Positions 7,671-16,308 of a stretch of DNA of 24,954 bases are shown here, one piece after another. Made by a program: the position numbers and the translations under genes. Under the pieces are notes generated by a model that saw only the letters and a program-made list of their open reading frames with translations, had not been told where the DNA came from and did not search any database. Location of the stretch: the NCBI GenBank assembly GCA_012727415.1, contig JAAYHI010000125.1:1-24954 (forward strand). Direction: 5' to 3'. Source of the DNA: Bacillota bacterium (GTDB taxonomy: Bacteria; Bacillota; Proteinivoracia; UBA4975). How positions within the stretch are numbered: the first letter of the stretch is position 1; the number at the start of each line of letters is the position of its first letter.

Positions 7671-9410
7671 ATGAAATTTAAGCCTCTGCTGCGCATGTTT
7701 AAACTGGTGCCCAAACTCAGGAAGTGGGCCTGGGCGGCAGGGATCCTCATGGTGCTGGAAGGGATTTCGGCACCGGCAACGGGGGAACTCCTGCGCCGCA
7801 TGATTGACGCGGTTTTTCAGCCGGGAGCTGCCAATTTCGGCGTCCTGGTAGCGGCGACAATCCTTGTAATTGCTAGCTTGGGCCTCGTTGTCCTGATCAG
7901 AACCAAGGTCCTTGCCCAAATCTCTGAACGGGGGGCGGGAGAATTGCGGCGGCTGGCGGTAGAAAGCCTGCTGGAAATGCCGGTTTCCAAACTGGATACC
8001 ATTCATACCGGCGACCAGCTCTCCCGCTTGACCAATGATGCCGGTTTGGTTCGCCACTACCTTTATTTTCAGCTCTTTTGGCTTTTCAGCCTCCCCCTGG
8101 GAGGGATTCTGGGGCTTGCCTACCTCTTCTATTTAGACTGGGTAATGACCCTCATTCTCCTGGCAATTATTCCTGTTTCTATTATTATCACTGCTAAGGT
8201 CTCCAAGCCGGTGGAGAAAATCAGCGGCCAGCTCCAGGAAAGTCTGGCCCTGGTCAACAACAGCACTCAGGATGCCCTGGGAGGGGCAGAGGTGGTCAAG
8301 GCCTACAACCTCCAGGATGAAATGCAAAGGCGGCAGGACGAGGCCATTGTCGCCACCATTGTCCAGGGCAGGCGCCTGGCACGCCAGCAAGCTTTTGTCC
8401 GCATGTGCTCGGTGGCATCAGGCTTTATCCCCTTTTTTCTTCCCCTCGCCATAGGCGGCTGGTTTGTAGTCACTGGCCGCATGACCCCGGGCAGCGTCAT
8501 AGCCTTCATGAATATGATAAACACCGTATCCCATCCTCTGTCCCGGCTGCCCCATGCCATGAGCGAGCACCAAAAAGCCACTGCTGCCTTTGAACGCTTA
8601 TACGAGCTCATCGACCAGCCCCGGGAGAGGCAGAACGGGGAAGTATTCAGCAATGGCCAGGAGGTTATTCTCGAGGCTAAGGATATCACTTTTGCTTACA
8701 ATTCCGAGCCGATTCTCAAGGGCCTCAGTTTTCACCTCCAACGCGGGGAGACGGTGGCATTGGTGGGGCCCAGCGGCGCAGGCAAGACGACAGTCTTTAA
8801 AGTCCTGGTGGGCTTTTACCCTCCCCAGGAAGGGCAAGTCCTCCTCTACAATCAGCCCCTGGACAAGTGGAAGCTATCGGCAGCCCGCAGGCAAATGGCC
8901 ATGGTCAGCCAGGATACCTTTTTATTCCCCGGCACCATCGCCGAAAACATAGCTTTGGGCAAGCCCGATGCCAGTCGGGATGAAATTGAAGCGGCTGCAA
9001 TCCAGGCCAATGCCCATGAGTTTATTGTCCAGCTGCCCAATGGCTACGACCATGTCCTGGAGGAACGGGGTGCCAATCTTTCCGGCGGCCAGCGCCAGCG
9101 CCTAAGCCTGGCCCGGGCCATTCTCCTCGATGCCCCCCTGCTCTTGCTGGATGAAGCCACATCGGCCCTGGACACCGAATCGGAACGCCTGGTCCAGGAT
9201 GCCCTGGATAAAATGGCTGCCAGCCGCACCACATTAGTAATTGCCCACCGCCTTTCCACTATCCGCAATGCCGACAGAATACTGGTCATCGATGAGGGAC
9301 GGATAGTTGAAGAGGGCAAGCACCAGGAGCTCCTGGACCGGGGCGGCTTGTACCGCCAGCTCTACCTGCGCCAGCTCGGCACAGAAACAGAAACAGGAGG
9401 TGTGGCCTGA
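7671..9410 (+). CDS. ABC exporter half-transporter (membrane + ATPase domains), first of pair
   Basis: A 579-residue type IV ABC exporter half: about six membrane helices in residues 20-310, then an ATPase domain. The ATPase has A-loop Tyr in ITFAYNSEP, Walker A GPSGAGKTT (about 366-374), signature LSGGQRQR (about 470), Walker B LLLLDEATSALD with the catalytic Glu, and H-loop IAHRLST. It starts at ATG 7671, with a strong ribosome binding site. Its TGA overlaps the ATG of the next gene by one base, so the two proteins are made together and probably form a heterodimer of the BmrCD/LmrCD type, exporting drugs, lipids or a peptide. The substrate is unknown. Unlike many such heterodimers, this subunit's ATP site is fully consensus. 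Confidence 0.95.
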   Translation: MKFKPLLRMFKLVPKLRKWAWAAGILMVLEGISAPATGELLRRMIDAVFQPGAANFGVLVAATILVIASLGLVVLIRTKVLAQISERGAGELRRLAVESLLEMPVSKLDTIHTGDQLSRLTNDAGLVRHYLYFQLFWLFSLPLGGILGLAYLFYLDWVMTLILLAIIPVSIIITAKVSKPVEKISGQLQESLALVNNSTQDALGGAEVVKAYNLQDEMQRRQDEAIVATIVQGRRLARQQAFVRMCSVASGFIPFFLPLAIGGWFVVTGRMTPGSVIAFMNMINTVSHPLSRLPHAMSEHQKATAAFERLYELIDQPRERQNGEVFSNGQEVILEAKDITFAYNSEPILKGLSFHLQRGETVALVGPSGAGKTTVFKVLVGFYPPQEGQVLLYNQPLDKWKLSAARRQMAMVSQDTFLFPGTIAENIALGKPDASRDEIEAAAIQANAHEFIVQLPNGYDHVLEERGANLSGGQRQRLSLARAILLDAPLLLLDEATSALDTESERLVQDALDKMAASRTTLVIAHRLSTIRNADRILVIDEGRIVEEGKHQELLDRGGLYRQLYLRQLGTETETGGVA

Positions 9411-11149
9411 TGTTTAAAAACCTGAAGCGCCTCATGGCGATGATCCCCAGGAAAGGCAGGTATTTCACCGGCCTGGCAATCATCGCCCTGGTCTCTGCCA
9501 GTATTAATATCCTCACTGCCTTCTCATTAATGCTCTTTGTCAGGGCGGCCCAAAGCAGTGATCTGCAAGTCCTCTACTCCAGCATCGCCTATATGTTTGG
9601 GGGCCTGGTGATGTTCATGGTGCTAATGCCCCTGGGCAACTGGCTCTATGAAACTGCCGTTGTCGGCGGCACTGCCAATATACGCTCCCTGGTATTTAAG
9701 AGCCTTATGCGGGTAAAGTCGCGCTGGCTGGATGCCAGGCACAGCGGCGATCTCACTTCCCGGGCCACTAACGACATTCAAACTGCAGAAAAAGCATACA
9801 GCATGCAATTGGTCATGGTAATAGAAACTGTGCTGGAAGGACTCTCCTCGGCTGTCGTCATGTTTATCGCCGATTGGAAACTGGCCCTCTTCGTGCTGGC
9901 CCTGGGGGTTGCTCACCTGGTTATCAACAGTCGGCTGGCAAAGCCCATGGACAAAGCTGCCGAAGCGGTCCAGAAGGCTCTGGGAGTGGTTACCGAACGC
10001 ATCTCCGACATCGCCAACGGCAACCAGGTCATCCGCATGTTTGACAGCCGCAAGAGGGCGGAGGAGAAATTCCTGGAAGCTAATAATGATGCTGTCAACA
10101 AGGGGCTGACCCGCACTAAGTATGCAGCCAGGGTCAACGCCTTTGCCACCTTCAATGGCAACTTCTTCTTTCTCATCGTCGTGTTTGTCGGCGGCTATCT
10201 CGTCCTCAGAGGTTGGTACCAATTGGAAACCATCGCCCTCTTTGTGCAACTGCAAAACGGCGTGAGATTTTTCTTCTCGGCCTTTGGCTATTTTCTTGCC
10301 GACCTCAAGTCCTCTCTGGCAGGAGGAAAAAGGGTGCTGGAAGTCCTCGATGCCCCTGCCGAGCCCCAGGTAATAGAACTGCCCTCCGTTCCCTCAGCGA
10401 GCAATGCTGCCGTCAACATGGAGGCCGTGTCCTTTGCCTATAACGGCGACGACACTGTCCTCCGCGACATCAACCTGGAAGTTGCTGCCGGGGAGACTGT
10501 CGCCCTGGTGGGTCCCAGCGGCGGCGGCAAGAGCACATTGTTCAAGTTGTTGCTGGGTTACTACCCTCCCGGCAGCGGCGCCATCTCCATATTGGGGAAG
10601 GGCATAGACCAATATTCTCTCACTGCACTGCGGGAGAAAATTGCCTACGTGCCCCAGGAATCCTATCTCTTCAGCGGCACCATTGCCGAAAACATTGCCT
10701 TTGGCAAACCCGGCGCCAGTGAAGAAGAGATCATTGCCGCTGCCAAGGCGGCATATGCCCATGATTTTATCACGGAACTGCCGGAAGGCTATCAGACTCC
10801 CGTCGGAGAAAGGGGCAGCCACCTTTCCGGCGGCCAGCGCCAGCGCATAGCTATCGCCCGGGCAATTCTCCGGGATGCCCCCATCCTCCTCCTTGACGAA
10901 GCCACCTCCTCCCTGGATACCGAATCCGAAGAGCAGGTCCAGCTTGCCCTCAGCCAGCTTAAACAAGGGCGAACCACTCTCGTCATCGCCCACCGCCTGG
11001 CCACGGTGCAAAATGCCAGCCGCATCCTGGTCATTGCCGAAGGGCAGCTGGCGGAAGAGGGCAGCCATCAGGAACTCCTGAACTTAAAGGGAATCTACCG
11101 CCGCCTCCACGATATGCAGTTTGCCGAAGACCTGCAGAGCGCAGGCTAG
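9410..11149 (+). CDS. ABC exporter half-transporter, second of pair
   Basis: Also 579 residues, with the same architecture: membrane helices in about residues 15-305 and an ATPase domain with VSFAYNGDD (A-loop), Walker A GPSGGGKST (about 366), TPVGERGSHLSGGQRQR (X-loop plus signature), Walker B ILLLDEATSSLD and H-loop IAHRLAT. The start is TGATG-coupled to the first subunit. The catalytic Glu and the LSGGQ are intact here too, so neither subunit shows the degenerate site usual in BmrCD or TM287/288-type heterodimers. The pair ends in a strong terminator, so it forms a two-gene operon. No regulator gene of the MarR or TetR type is adjacent. Confidence 0.95.
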   Translation: MFKNLKRLMAMIPRKGRYFTGLAIIALVSASINILTAFSLMLFVRAAQSSDLQVLYSSIAYMFGGLVMFMVLMPLGNWLYETAVVGGTANIRSLVFKSLMRVKSRWLDARHSGDLTSRATNDIQTAEKAYSMQLVMVIETVLEGLSSAVVMFIADWKLALFVLALGVAHLVINSRLAKPMDKAAEAVQKALGVVTERISDIANGNQVIRMFDSRKRAEEKFLEANNDAVNKGLTRTKYAARVNAFATFNGNFFFLIVVFVGGYLVLRGWYQLETIALFVQLQNGVRFFFSAFGYFLADLKSSLAGGKRVLEVLDAPAEPQVIELPSVPSASNAAVNMEAVSFAYNGDDTVLRDINLEVAAGETVALVGPSGGGKSTLFKLLLGYYPPGSGAISILGKGIDQYSLTALREKIAYVPQESYLFSGTIAENIAFGKPGASEEEIIAAAKAAYAHDFITELPEGYQTPVGERGSHLSGGQRQRIAIARAILRDAPILLLDEATSSLDTESEEQVQLALSQLKQGRTTLVIAHRLATVQNASRILVIAEGQLAEEGSHQELLNLKGIYRRLHDMQFAEDLQSAG

Positions 11150-11150
11150 A

Positions 11151-11179
11151 AAACCCGGCCAAAAGGCCGGGTTTCTTTA
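11151..11179 (+). terminator. Rho-independent terminator after the ABC exporter pair
   Basis: A 10-bp stem AAACCCGGCC / GGCCGGGTTT with an AAAA loop begins 2 bases after the stop codon and runs into TTTCTTTAT. Confidence 0.92.
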
Positions 11180-11183
11180 TAAG

Positions 11184-11212
11184 TAGAACCGCCTCTAATA
11201 TTGGGGTATACT
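11184..11212 (+). promoter_or_regulatory. Weak candidate promoter for the GNAT-PAP2 pair
   Basis: TATACT (11207-11212) is a good -10. With a 17-base spacer the -35 would be TAGAAC (11184-11189), a poor match. It sits between the terminator at 11179 and the gene at 11231. Confidence 0.35.
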
Positions 11213-11230
11213 CATTATTGAGGTGATTCC

Positions 11231-11827
11231 ATGGAGCCCTTAGTCCTGCAATATCAAGATATCATCCTCAGAGACCGCATTCCCGCCGACATTCCCGACC
11301 ACCGGCGCTGGCTCAGCACCGAGACCGCCTGGCTGGAATGGGATGCCCCCTGGGAGAGCAATAATCCCAACTTCATCAGCAGGTACCTGGAGCATATGGA
11401 GAGGCAACTTCAGGAACCCCTGCCTGCCATCCGCAGGACTTTGGAAATCTGCCACCGTGACGGCACCCATATCGGCCTGGTCAACGTCTACTACATTGAC
11501 GGAGACAGAGAAAGGCTTGCGGTGGGTATCGGCCTGCGGGAAAGCAGTTACTGGGGAAAGGGCCTTGGCACTATGGCCTTTCGCCTCTGGCTGGCCTATC
11601 TGTTTGCAGCTACCGGCAACAAGGGCATCTATTGTCAGACCTGGTCCGGCAACATCAGGATGATGAAGCTGGCTGGCAAGTGCTGCTTCAGCCTGTGGGA
11701 ACGGAAAAAGGACTTTCGGCAAGTCAAGGGACAGCCCTTTGATGCCCTCACTTATGTCCTCCGTCGCGAGGTGTTTTGGGCCATGCATCCTGATCTTGCG
11801 CAAACATTCCAGCAAAGGAGAGCGTAG
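11231..11827 (+). CDS. GNAT family N-acetyltransferase
   Basis: A 198-residue protein with the GNAT (RimJ/RimL-like) fold. The acetyl-CoA binding motif A is seen as VGIGLRESSYWGKGLGTMAF, about residues 97-116, with the Trp-Gly-Lys-Gly-Leu-Gly loop matching the (Q/R)xxGxG pattern. The N-terminal VLQYQDIILRDRIPADIPDH resembles the LRPxxxxDxxxxxxW opening of this family. The C-terminal part (GKCCFSLWERKKDFRQVKGQ) resembles the usual GFxxEGxxRxxxxxxGxxxD segment. The substrate cannot be told. AGGTGA lies 5 bases before the ATG. It is followed immediately by the PAP2 gene with no gap, so the two are co-transcribed. Confidence 0.85.
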   Translation: MEPLVLQYQDIILRDRIPADIPDHRRWLSTETAWLEWDAPWESNNPNFISRYLEHMERQLQEPLPAIRRTLEICHRDGTHIGLVNVYYIDGDRERLAVGIGLRESSYWGKGLGTMAFRLWLAYLFAATGNKGIYCQTWSGNIRMMKLAGKCCFSLWERKKDFRQVKGQPFDALTYVLRREVFWAMHPDLAQTFQQRRA

Positions 11828-12478
11828 ATGAAGAAAATTTTTAGCTTCCAAACCCGACCGCAAAGGGCACTGCTTATCCTGGCGGCTGTCTATGCCCTGC
11901 TCACCGCCCTCTATCCCCTGTTTAACCACCCCCGGGAAACTACATACTGTTTAAGCACAGCCCTGGATGAGGGCATTCCTTTTTCCGGGGTCTGGATACT
12001 GCCCTATGTCAGCTGGTACCTCTTCCTGCCGGGAGTAGTCCTGCTCCTGGGCCTTAAAGATAAAAGACAGTGTGCCCTAACCTTGCTGACTATGATTGCA
12101 GGCCAGCTCCTCAGTTACTTAACCTATTCCCTTTTCCAGACCACTGTCCCGCGCCCCGCCATCCCCGGCACCGACCTGTTTTCCCGGCTGGTACAGTTAA
12201 TATACAGCATTGACCAACCCTATAACGCCTTCCCCAGCCTCCACGTCCTCATCACTTACGCGCTGATGCTGGGAGCTGCCAGGGCAGAAGGATTGACCAA
12301 GGCCGCCCGGGCGGCAGTATGGATTATGGGCGGGGCAATAATTCTCTCGACGGTTTTTGTCAAGCAACATGTGGTGGCAGACCTCCTGGGGGGCATGGTT
12401 CTGGCCCAGGTTGTCCACCTGCTGCTTACACATTTCCTGGGCCCCAGACTTTCCGCCCAATGGCAAAAAACAAGTTGA
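11828..12478 (+). CDS. PAP2-superfamily integral membrane protein (PSLH variant)
   Basis: A 216-residue protein with about six membrane helices. PAP2 motifs are visible: VPRP near residue 107 (part of the first motif), NAFPSLHV at 133-140 (second motif with PSLH instead of the common PSGH, as in inositol-phosphotransferase-like members), and KQHVVADLLGG at 179-189 with the His-xxx-Asp pair (third motif). It is likely a phosphatase or phosphotransferase acting on a lipid phosphate in the membrane; the exact substrate is unknown. Its ATG directly follows the GNAT stop codon, with AAAGGAG just upstream inside that gene. It ends at a terminator shared with the convergent gene. Confidence 0.85.
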   Translation: MKKIFSFQTRPQRALLILAAVYALLTALYPLFNHPRETTYCLSTALDEGIPFSGVWILPYVSWYLFLPGVVLLLGLKDKRQCALTLLTMIAGQLLSYLTYSLFQTTVPRPAIPGTDLFSRLVQLIYSIDQPYNAFPSLHVLITYALMLGAARAEGLTKAARAAVWIMGGAIILSTVFVKQHVVADLLGGMVLAQVVHLLLTHFLGPRLSAQWQKTS

Positions 12479-12492
12479 GCCCCGAGGGGCTC
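12477..12492. terminator. Bidirectional terminator between PAP2 and SpoIID-like genes
   Basis: The inverted repeat GAGCCCC / GGGGCTC (12477-12483 and 12486-12492) overlaps the PAP2 stop codon and reaches the end of the opposing gene. On plus it is followed by TAATTTTCTTT, on minus by AACTTGTTTTTTG, so it can stop both convergent transcripts. Confidence 0.8.
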
Positions 12493-14453
12493 TAATTTTC
12501 TTTGGCGTAAATATCCACAACTTCTGTCCCGGGGAAGTAATGCCTGATAATTTCCCTGGGGCTCCAGCCCCGGCGGGCAAGTTCCTTGACTCCATACTGG
12601 CTCATGCCCACCCCATGGCCATTACCGCCGCCATAGAAGCTCAAGCGCACCAGTGAATCGCCCTGCCATTCCTTGTCCCAAAAGACAAAGGCACTGGGGA
12701 GAAAGGCAAGGCCTTTGACACTGCTGCCGTCATGGCGCTGCAGGGAGAAGCCCTTGGGTGCCAGGAGCTGGCGAATATAATATTCCCGGGAGATTCTCCA
12801 ACTGCCCAGGCTGCCCCTTACTTCCACTGCCTTCAGAATTCCCCCCTCGCCCCGCTGGACAGGAATGAGGTCAAGAAGCTCACCGATGGGATTAGGGGGC
12901 ACTTCTGCAGCAGCAATGTACTCATCCCCCTCCAGCCTTTCCACGCACTGGGCATCGGCCTGAAAGATATCCTCCAGGGCCTTCTCCAGCATAGGCGTCA
13001 GCTGGCTGGCGGGCAGGGAAAAATGCCACCGGAACCAGGGGGATTGCTGGTCATAGGCCTCGGCGGGGGGATTGAGGATAAAATCTCTGAAGCTCTCTTC
13101 ATCGCCTATTTCCAGGGTGCCGGGAAACTGAGGCCGGGAACTGAGCCAGGCCACTGGCTTGCCGAACCAGACTTCATGGGAATTGGCGGAAAAGCCGCAG
13201 CTGGTAGAAAAATAACGGATGTCAGCAGGCCTTTCTCCCGCCGCGATAATCTGCCCGCGGGTGGCAGCCACAGCCTCCAGGGCCACCGGGTTGGTGCCGC
13301 TGTTGTTGTAAACCTGGCTGAGGACGCTGTCCACCACATGGGCAGAAGTGGATTGCCAACCGGAAGCCTCCATGTTGCTCACTGCATATGTCCTGGCAGC
13401 AATAGCCTGAACCGCCATGGCCTCGGGGCCAAAGGAGCTGGGCATCTCGCTGGGAACGACATAGCAGAGATACTGCTCCAGGGGCAGTTCATTGGCAATA
13501 ACCAGTCCCCCCTGCATGGGGGCCACCTCCAGGGAGCCAAAATACGCCGGCCGCTTGCCGGAGCGGGTAATGGAAGCAACAGTCAGAGGGGTATCTTCCA
13601 GGGAAGTGAAGAGCAGGCGATGACTATAGCCCTCCTCCCCGAATCCTCCCGACAGCTTTATGCCATTAGCCGTAGGCTCCAGGGATACAGTGCCGGCAGC
13701 CAGCTGCCGGGAAAACCCCGTTACTGCCTCAGCTACCTGCCAGCGGCCAGAGGAACTGATGGTAACCCGGGGATGAAAGACACTCTTATGATCCGTAGTG
13801 CTGATATTGACGCGAATGAACTCATACCCAAAGCTTTCCGGGGCTAAGGCCGCTGCCAGCTTGCCATCCCAAGCAAAGAGTTCCACTGCCTCCATGCCCA
13901 CCAGCAGCCTCCCTGGCTGCCCCTGGACAAAGGAGCGGAACCAGGGCTTGTTTTCCACCCAGCCGCTGCGCAGCCACTCCCAGTGCTCTCCTTGCACCGT
14001 AAGCAACTTATCTGTCCCCAGAGGGACCAACTCCCGGGACGCCACCACCTTTTCCCCGATTTTCAGGTTCAGGCGAGGCAGGCCCTGCACAAGGGCGACG
14101 TCCAGTGTCGTCGCAGGGGCCCGGGAGACCCGCCACCGGCCCTTGTCCTTAGTTAATCCCAGGACAATGCTCCCCTTTTCTCCCTCTGCCTGCAGATTAA
14201 TGACGGCCTTTGCCTTGCCAAAGAACACCCGCCTCAGGGAGGCAATCTCCCACTGAGGGAGGCCAAATTCCTGCAAGGCCTCGGCAAACCCCCGGACGGA
14301 AGCAGGGGAATCCTCTGGGATTTTATCCCCGGCAATGCCGGCCAACAGCTCTGCAACGGCTTTTCGGGCTTCCCCCAAATCCCGGGAAGCAATAAAGTAC
14401 ACCACCAATGCCACAGCCAACAAAATGGCTGCTGCCAGGGCAAGCTTTTTCAT
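12492..14453 (-). CDS. SpoIID/LytB-domain protein with long N-terminal extension
   Basis: A 653-residue membrane-anchored protein. Residues 4-22 form one N-terminal helix. Residues about 25-300 are a mixed region I cannot assign. Residues about 305-645 are a SpoIID/LytB domain: ELPLEQYLCYVVPSEMPSSF (322-341) with the conserved Glu, VQAIAARTYA, YFSTSCGFSANSHEVWFGK (414-432), and the C-terminal signature GGGNGHGVGMSQYG (608-621) followed by PREIIRHYFPGTEV. SpoIID is the lytic transglycosylase of spore engulfment. This protein is much longer than typical SpoIID (about 340) and lacks a spoIIQ or spoIIID neighbour, so it is better called SpoIID-like. The start at ATG 14453 has GAGGAGGGG upstream and makes the helix N-terminal; a longer frame to 14507 is rejected. 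Its ATG overlaps the methyltransferase stop (ATGA). Confidence 0.9.
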   Translation of the reverse strand: MKKLALAAAILLAVALVVYFIASRDLGEARKAVAELLAGIAGDKIPEDSPASVRGFAEALQEFGLPQWEIASLRRVFFGKAKAVINLQAEGEKGSIVLGLTKDKGRWRVSRAPATTLDVALVQGLPRLNLKIGEKVVASRELVPLGTDKLLTVQGEHWEWLRSGWVENKPWFRSFVQGQPGRLLVGMEAVELFAWDGKLAAALAPESFGYEFIRVNISTTDHKSVFHPRVTISSSGRWQVAEAVTGFSRQLAAGTVSLEPTANGIKLSGGFGEEGYSHRLLFTSLEDTPLTVASITRSGKRPAYFGSLEVAPMQGGLVIANELPLEQYLCYVVPSEMPSSFGPEAMAVQAIAARTYAVSNMEASGWQSTSAHVVDSVLSQVYNNSGTNPVALEAVAATRGQIIAAGERPADIRYFSTSCGFSANSHEVWFGKPVAWLSSRPQFPGTLEIGDEESFRDFILNPPAEAYDQQSPWFRWHFSLPASQLTPMLEKALEDIFQADAQCVERLEGDEYIAAAEVPPNPIGELLDLIPVQRGEGGILKAVEVRGSLGSWRISREYYIRQLLAPKGFSLQRHDGSSVKGLAFLPSAFVFWDKEWQGDSLVRLSFYGGGNGHGVGMSQYGVKELARRGWSPREIIRHYFPGTEVVDIYAKEN

Positions 14454-15586
14454 TCTTCCCCTCCTCGCCGCGGCGGTGGCGGACCAATATACTGATAGTA
14501 ATCGCATTCAATACGGCCATTATACAACTTGCGTTTTTTGTCTGCCCTGCGGCCGAAATATTTCTCGAACTCAGTGTCACTGGTGATGACGTAAAGGGAC
14601 CATGTATCCCAGGGGGCAAAGACTTTGCCCATTTCCCGGTAAAGCTCCCGGGGAGCCTGCAGCCTTTCGCCATAAGGTGGATTGGTAATAAGGCAGCCAA
14701 ACTGCACAGAAGAACGCACTTCAGCCAGCTCTCGCCGCTGGAAGTGAATTTTGTCTCCCACCCCGGCATTGTCTGCATTGCTGCGGGCTATTGCCACCGC
14801 CCTTTCGTCAATATCTGATCCTTGGAGCTTCAGAGGATTGTCTTCCATTGCCTGACTGGCATCCCTCCTGGCTGCCTGCCACAATTCTCTGCCCAGTTGG
14901 GGCCAGTCTTCAGCAGCAAAACGGCGGGTAAGACCGGGAGCAATATTGTCTCCTATCATTGCCGCCTCAATCAGGATAGTCCCGGACCCGCAAAAGGGGT
15001 CCAGCAGCAGGCGATCAGGCCGCCAGTGGCTCAGTTGCACCAGGGCCGCAGCCAGGGTCTCCTTAAGGGGTGCCTGTCCCCCTTGTGTCCTGTAGCCTCG
15101 CTTGTGGAGCCCTGCACCACTGGTGTCAATGGTCAGGGTTGCCTTGTCCTTCAAGAGGGCAACCTGCACCGAATAAAGGGGGCCGGTTTCCTGAAACCAT
15201 TGCACCCGGTATTTCTGCTTCAGCCTTTCGACAATGGCCTTTTTCACTATGGCCTGGCAATGGGGAACACTGTGAAGTTGGGATTTTACAGACTTGCCCT
15301 GCACCGGGAATTCGCCGTCTTTGGGAATCCAGTCTTCCCAGGGCAAGGCCTTGGTCTGTTCGAATAGCTCATCAAAGGTCCTGGCTTCGAATTCCCCCAG
15401 CAGCAGCTGCACCCTGTCCGCTGAACGCAGCCAGAGGTTGGCCCTGGCTATAGCCTCGGGAGCCGCGGTAAAATGCACCCTACCATTTTCCACTCTTTGC
15501 CGGGAATAGCCAACGGCCTTTAGCTCCCTGGCCACTACTGCCTCTAAACCAAAGGCAGCTGTGGCAATAAGACTGACTTCCGCCAT
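14450..15586 (-). CDS. THUMP-domain class I SAM-dependent RNA methyltransferase (YpsC/RlmL-like)
   Basis: A 378-residue enzyme. Residues 1-60 form a ferredoxin-like N-terminal domain, 60-155 the RNA-binding THUMP region, and 165-375 the methyltransferase. Visible motifs are DPFCGSGTILIEAA (196-209) for SAM binding, GSDID (256-260) and the catalytic NPPYGERL (302-309) of N2-guanine methyltransferases. By family it would methylate a guanine N2 in 23S rRNA, as in the RlmL type, though the exact site cannot be told. The ATG has AAAGGAG 8 bases upstream. It ends in an ATGA overlap with the SpoIID-like gene, an unusual partner. Confidence 0.92.
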   Translation of the reverse strand: MAEVSLIATAAFGLEAVVARELKAVGYSRQRVENGRVHFTAAPEAIARANLWLRSADRVQLLLGEFEARTFDELFEQTKALPWEDWIPKDGEFPVQGKSVKSQLHSVPHCQAIVKKAIVERLKQKYRVQWFQETGPLYSVQVALLKDKATLTIDTSGAGLHKRGYRTQGGQAPLKETLAAALVQLSHWRPDRLLLDPFCGSGTILIEAAMIGDNIAPGLTRRFAAEDWPQLGRELWQAARRDASQAMEDNPLKLQGSDIDERAVAIARSNADNAGVGDKIHFQRRELAEVRSSVQFGCLITNPPYGERLQAPRELYREMGKVFAPWDTWSLYVITSDTEFEKYFGRRADKKRKLYNGRIECDYYQYIGPPPPRRGGEE

Positions 15587-15605
15587 ATCATCACTCCTTT
15601 TCCCG

Positions 15606-15630
15606 AAAATAAAAAGTGGGCCATAGGCCC
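15606..15630 (-). terminator. Terminator after the zinc-ribbon membrane protein gene
   Basis: On minus, the stem GGGCC-TAT-GGCCC (15630-15618) is followed by ACTTTTTATTTT. It lies just after the stop codon at 15637. Confidence 0.75.
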
Positions 15631-15636
15631 GATCAG

Positions 15637-16302
15637 TTACTCGTATAATTCTAGACTGTCAATAATATGCCGGAAGAGTGGCGCGTATTGGGAATCAGTA
15701 CCGCTGGAACAAGTCAAGGTGATGACATATGTAAATGTCTGGGGCTGCAGATTGGCGGGCTTATAAGTCCGCTTGAAGTATAGCTGATGCTTGTTGACCA
15801 GAGAGCCATCCTCTCTGCAGGAGACAATGGTATACAACGCCTCACCCAGGCCTTTAATAAAGACTGATTCCTGGGAAAGTACTTTGAATATCTCCGGCTT
15901 ATTGTCGACACGATGGGCGTCAGGGTTAAGAGCCAAAGCCCCCAGGAAACTGATGTCCAGCGTCCCACGCAAATCATCCTTGAAAACTACCTGGGATTGG
16001 GCATCATAATAGAGACTCCAGCCCACTCCCGGAACTTCCATTTTAATACCATAATCGGAAAAGTCCATTGGCACCCATTGCACGCTGGGATCAAAATGGG
16101 GGCCTTCTCCAGCGTCACTTTGAAGTTGCGAAACGAAGGCATATGCAGCACCGGCCACAAGGGCAACAGCCAATACTGCCATAATTATCTTAACAGCCAT
16201 GGACCCCCCACCCGATGGCTTCCTCGTGGCCAATGAACGACCGCAGTTGGAACAAGACTTAGCCTTATCGGGCATTTCGTTGCCACAATCAGGACATAAC
16301 AT
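15637..16302 (-). CDS. Zinc-ribbon, single-helix membrane protein of unknown function
   Basis: A 221-residue protein. Cys 3, 6, 17 and 20 form an N-terminal zinc ribbon (CPDCGNEMPDKAKSCSNC). A Ser/Gly linker and one membrane helix at about 36-57 follow, then an extracytoplasmic domain of about 160 residues with mixed strands. In that domain YTIVSCREDGS and TYVITLTC are recognisable strands, a pattern resembling lipoprotein-like or PsbP/DUF1795-like folds, but I cannot assign it. The zinc ribbon should be cytoplasmic. The start has GAGGGGGG upstream, and that site can pair with an upstream C-run (see 16309-16350). It follows the 65-residue repeat protein by 79 bases on the same strand. Confidence 0.85.
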   Translation of the reverse strand: MLCPDCGNEMPDKAKSCSNCGRSLATRKPSGGGSMAVKIIMAVLAVALVAGAAYAFVSQLQSDAGEGPHFDPSVQWVPMDFSDYGIKMEVPGVGWSLYYDAQSQVVFKDDLRGTLDISFLGALALNPDAHRVDNKPEIFKVLSQESVFIKGLGEALYTIVSCREDGSLVNKHQLYFKRTYKPANLQPQTFTYVITLTCSSGTDSQYAPLFRHIIDSLELYE

Positions 16303-16308
16303 AGATTA

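Noticed and set aside
10394..11068. 224-residue minus-strand open frame
   Set aside because: It is antisense to the ATPase domain of the second exporter half, which has all nucleotide-binding motifs.
12732..13847. 371-residue plus-strand open frame
   Set aside because: It lies opposite the SpoIID-like gene, which carries the full domain signature. It is a shadow of GC-rich coding sequence.
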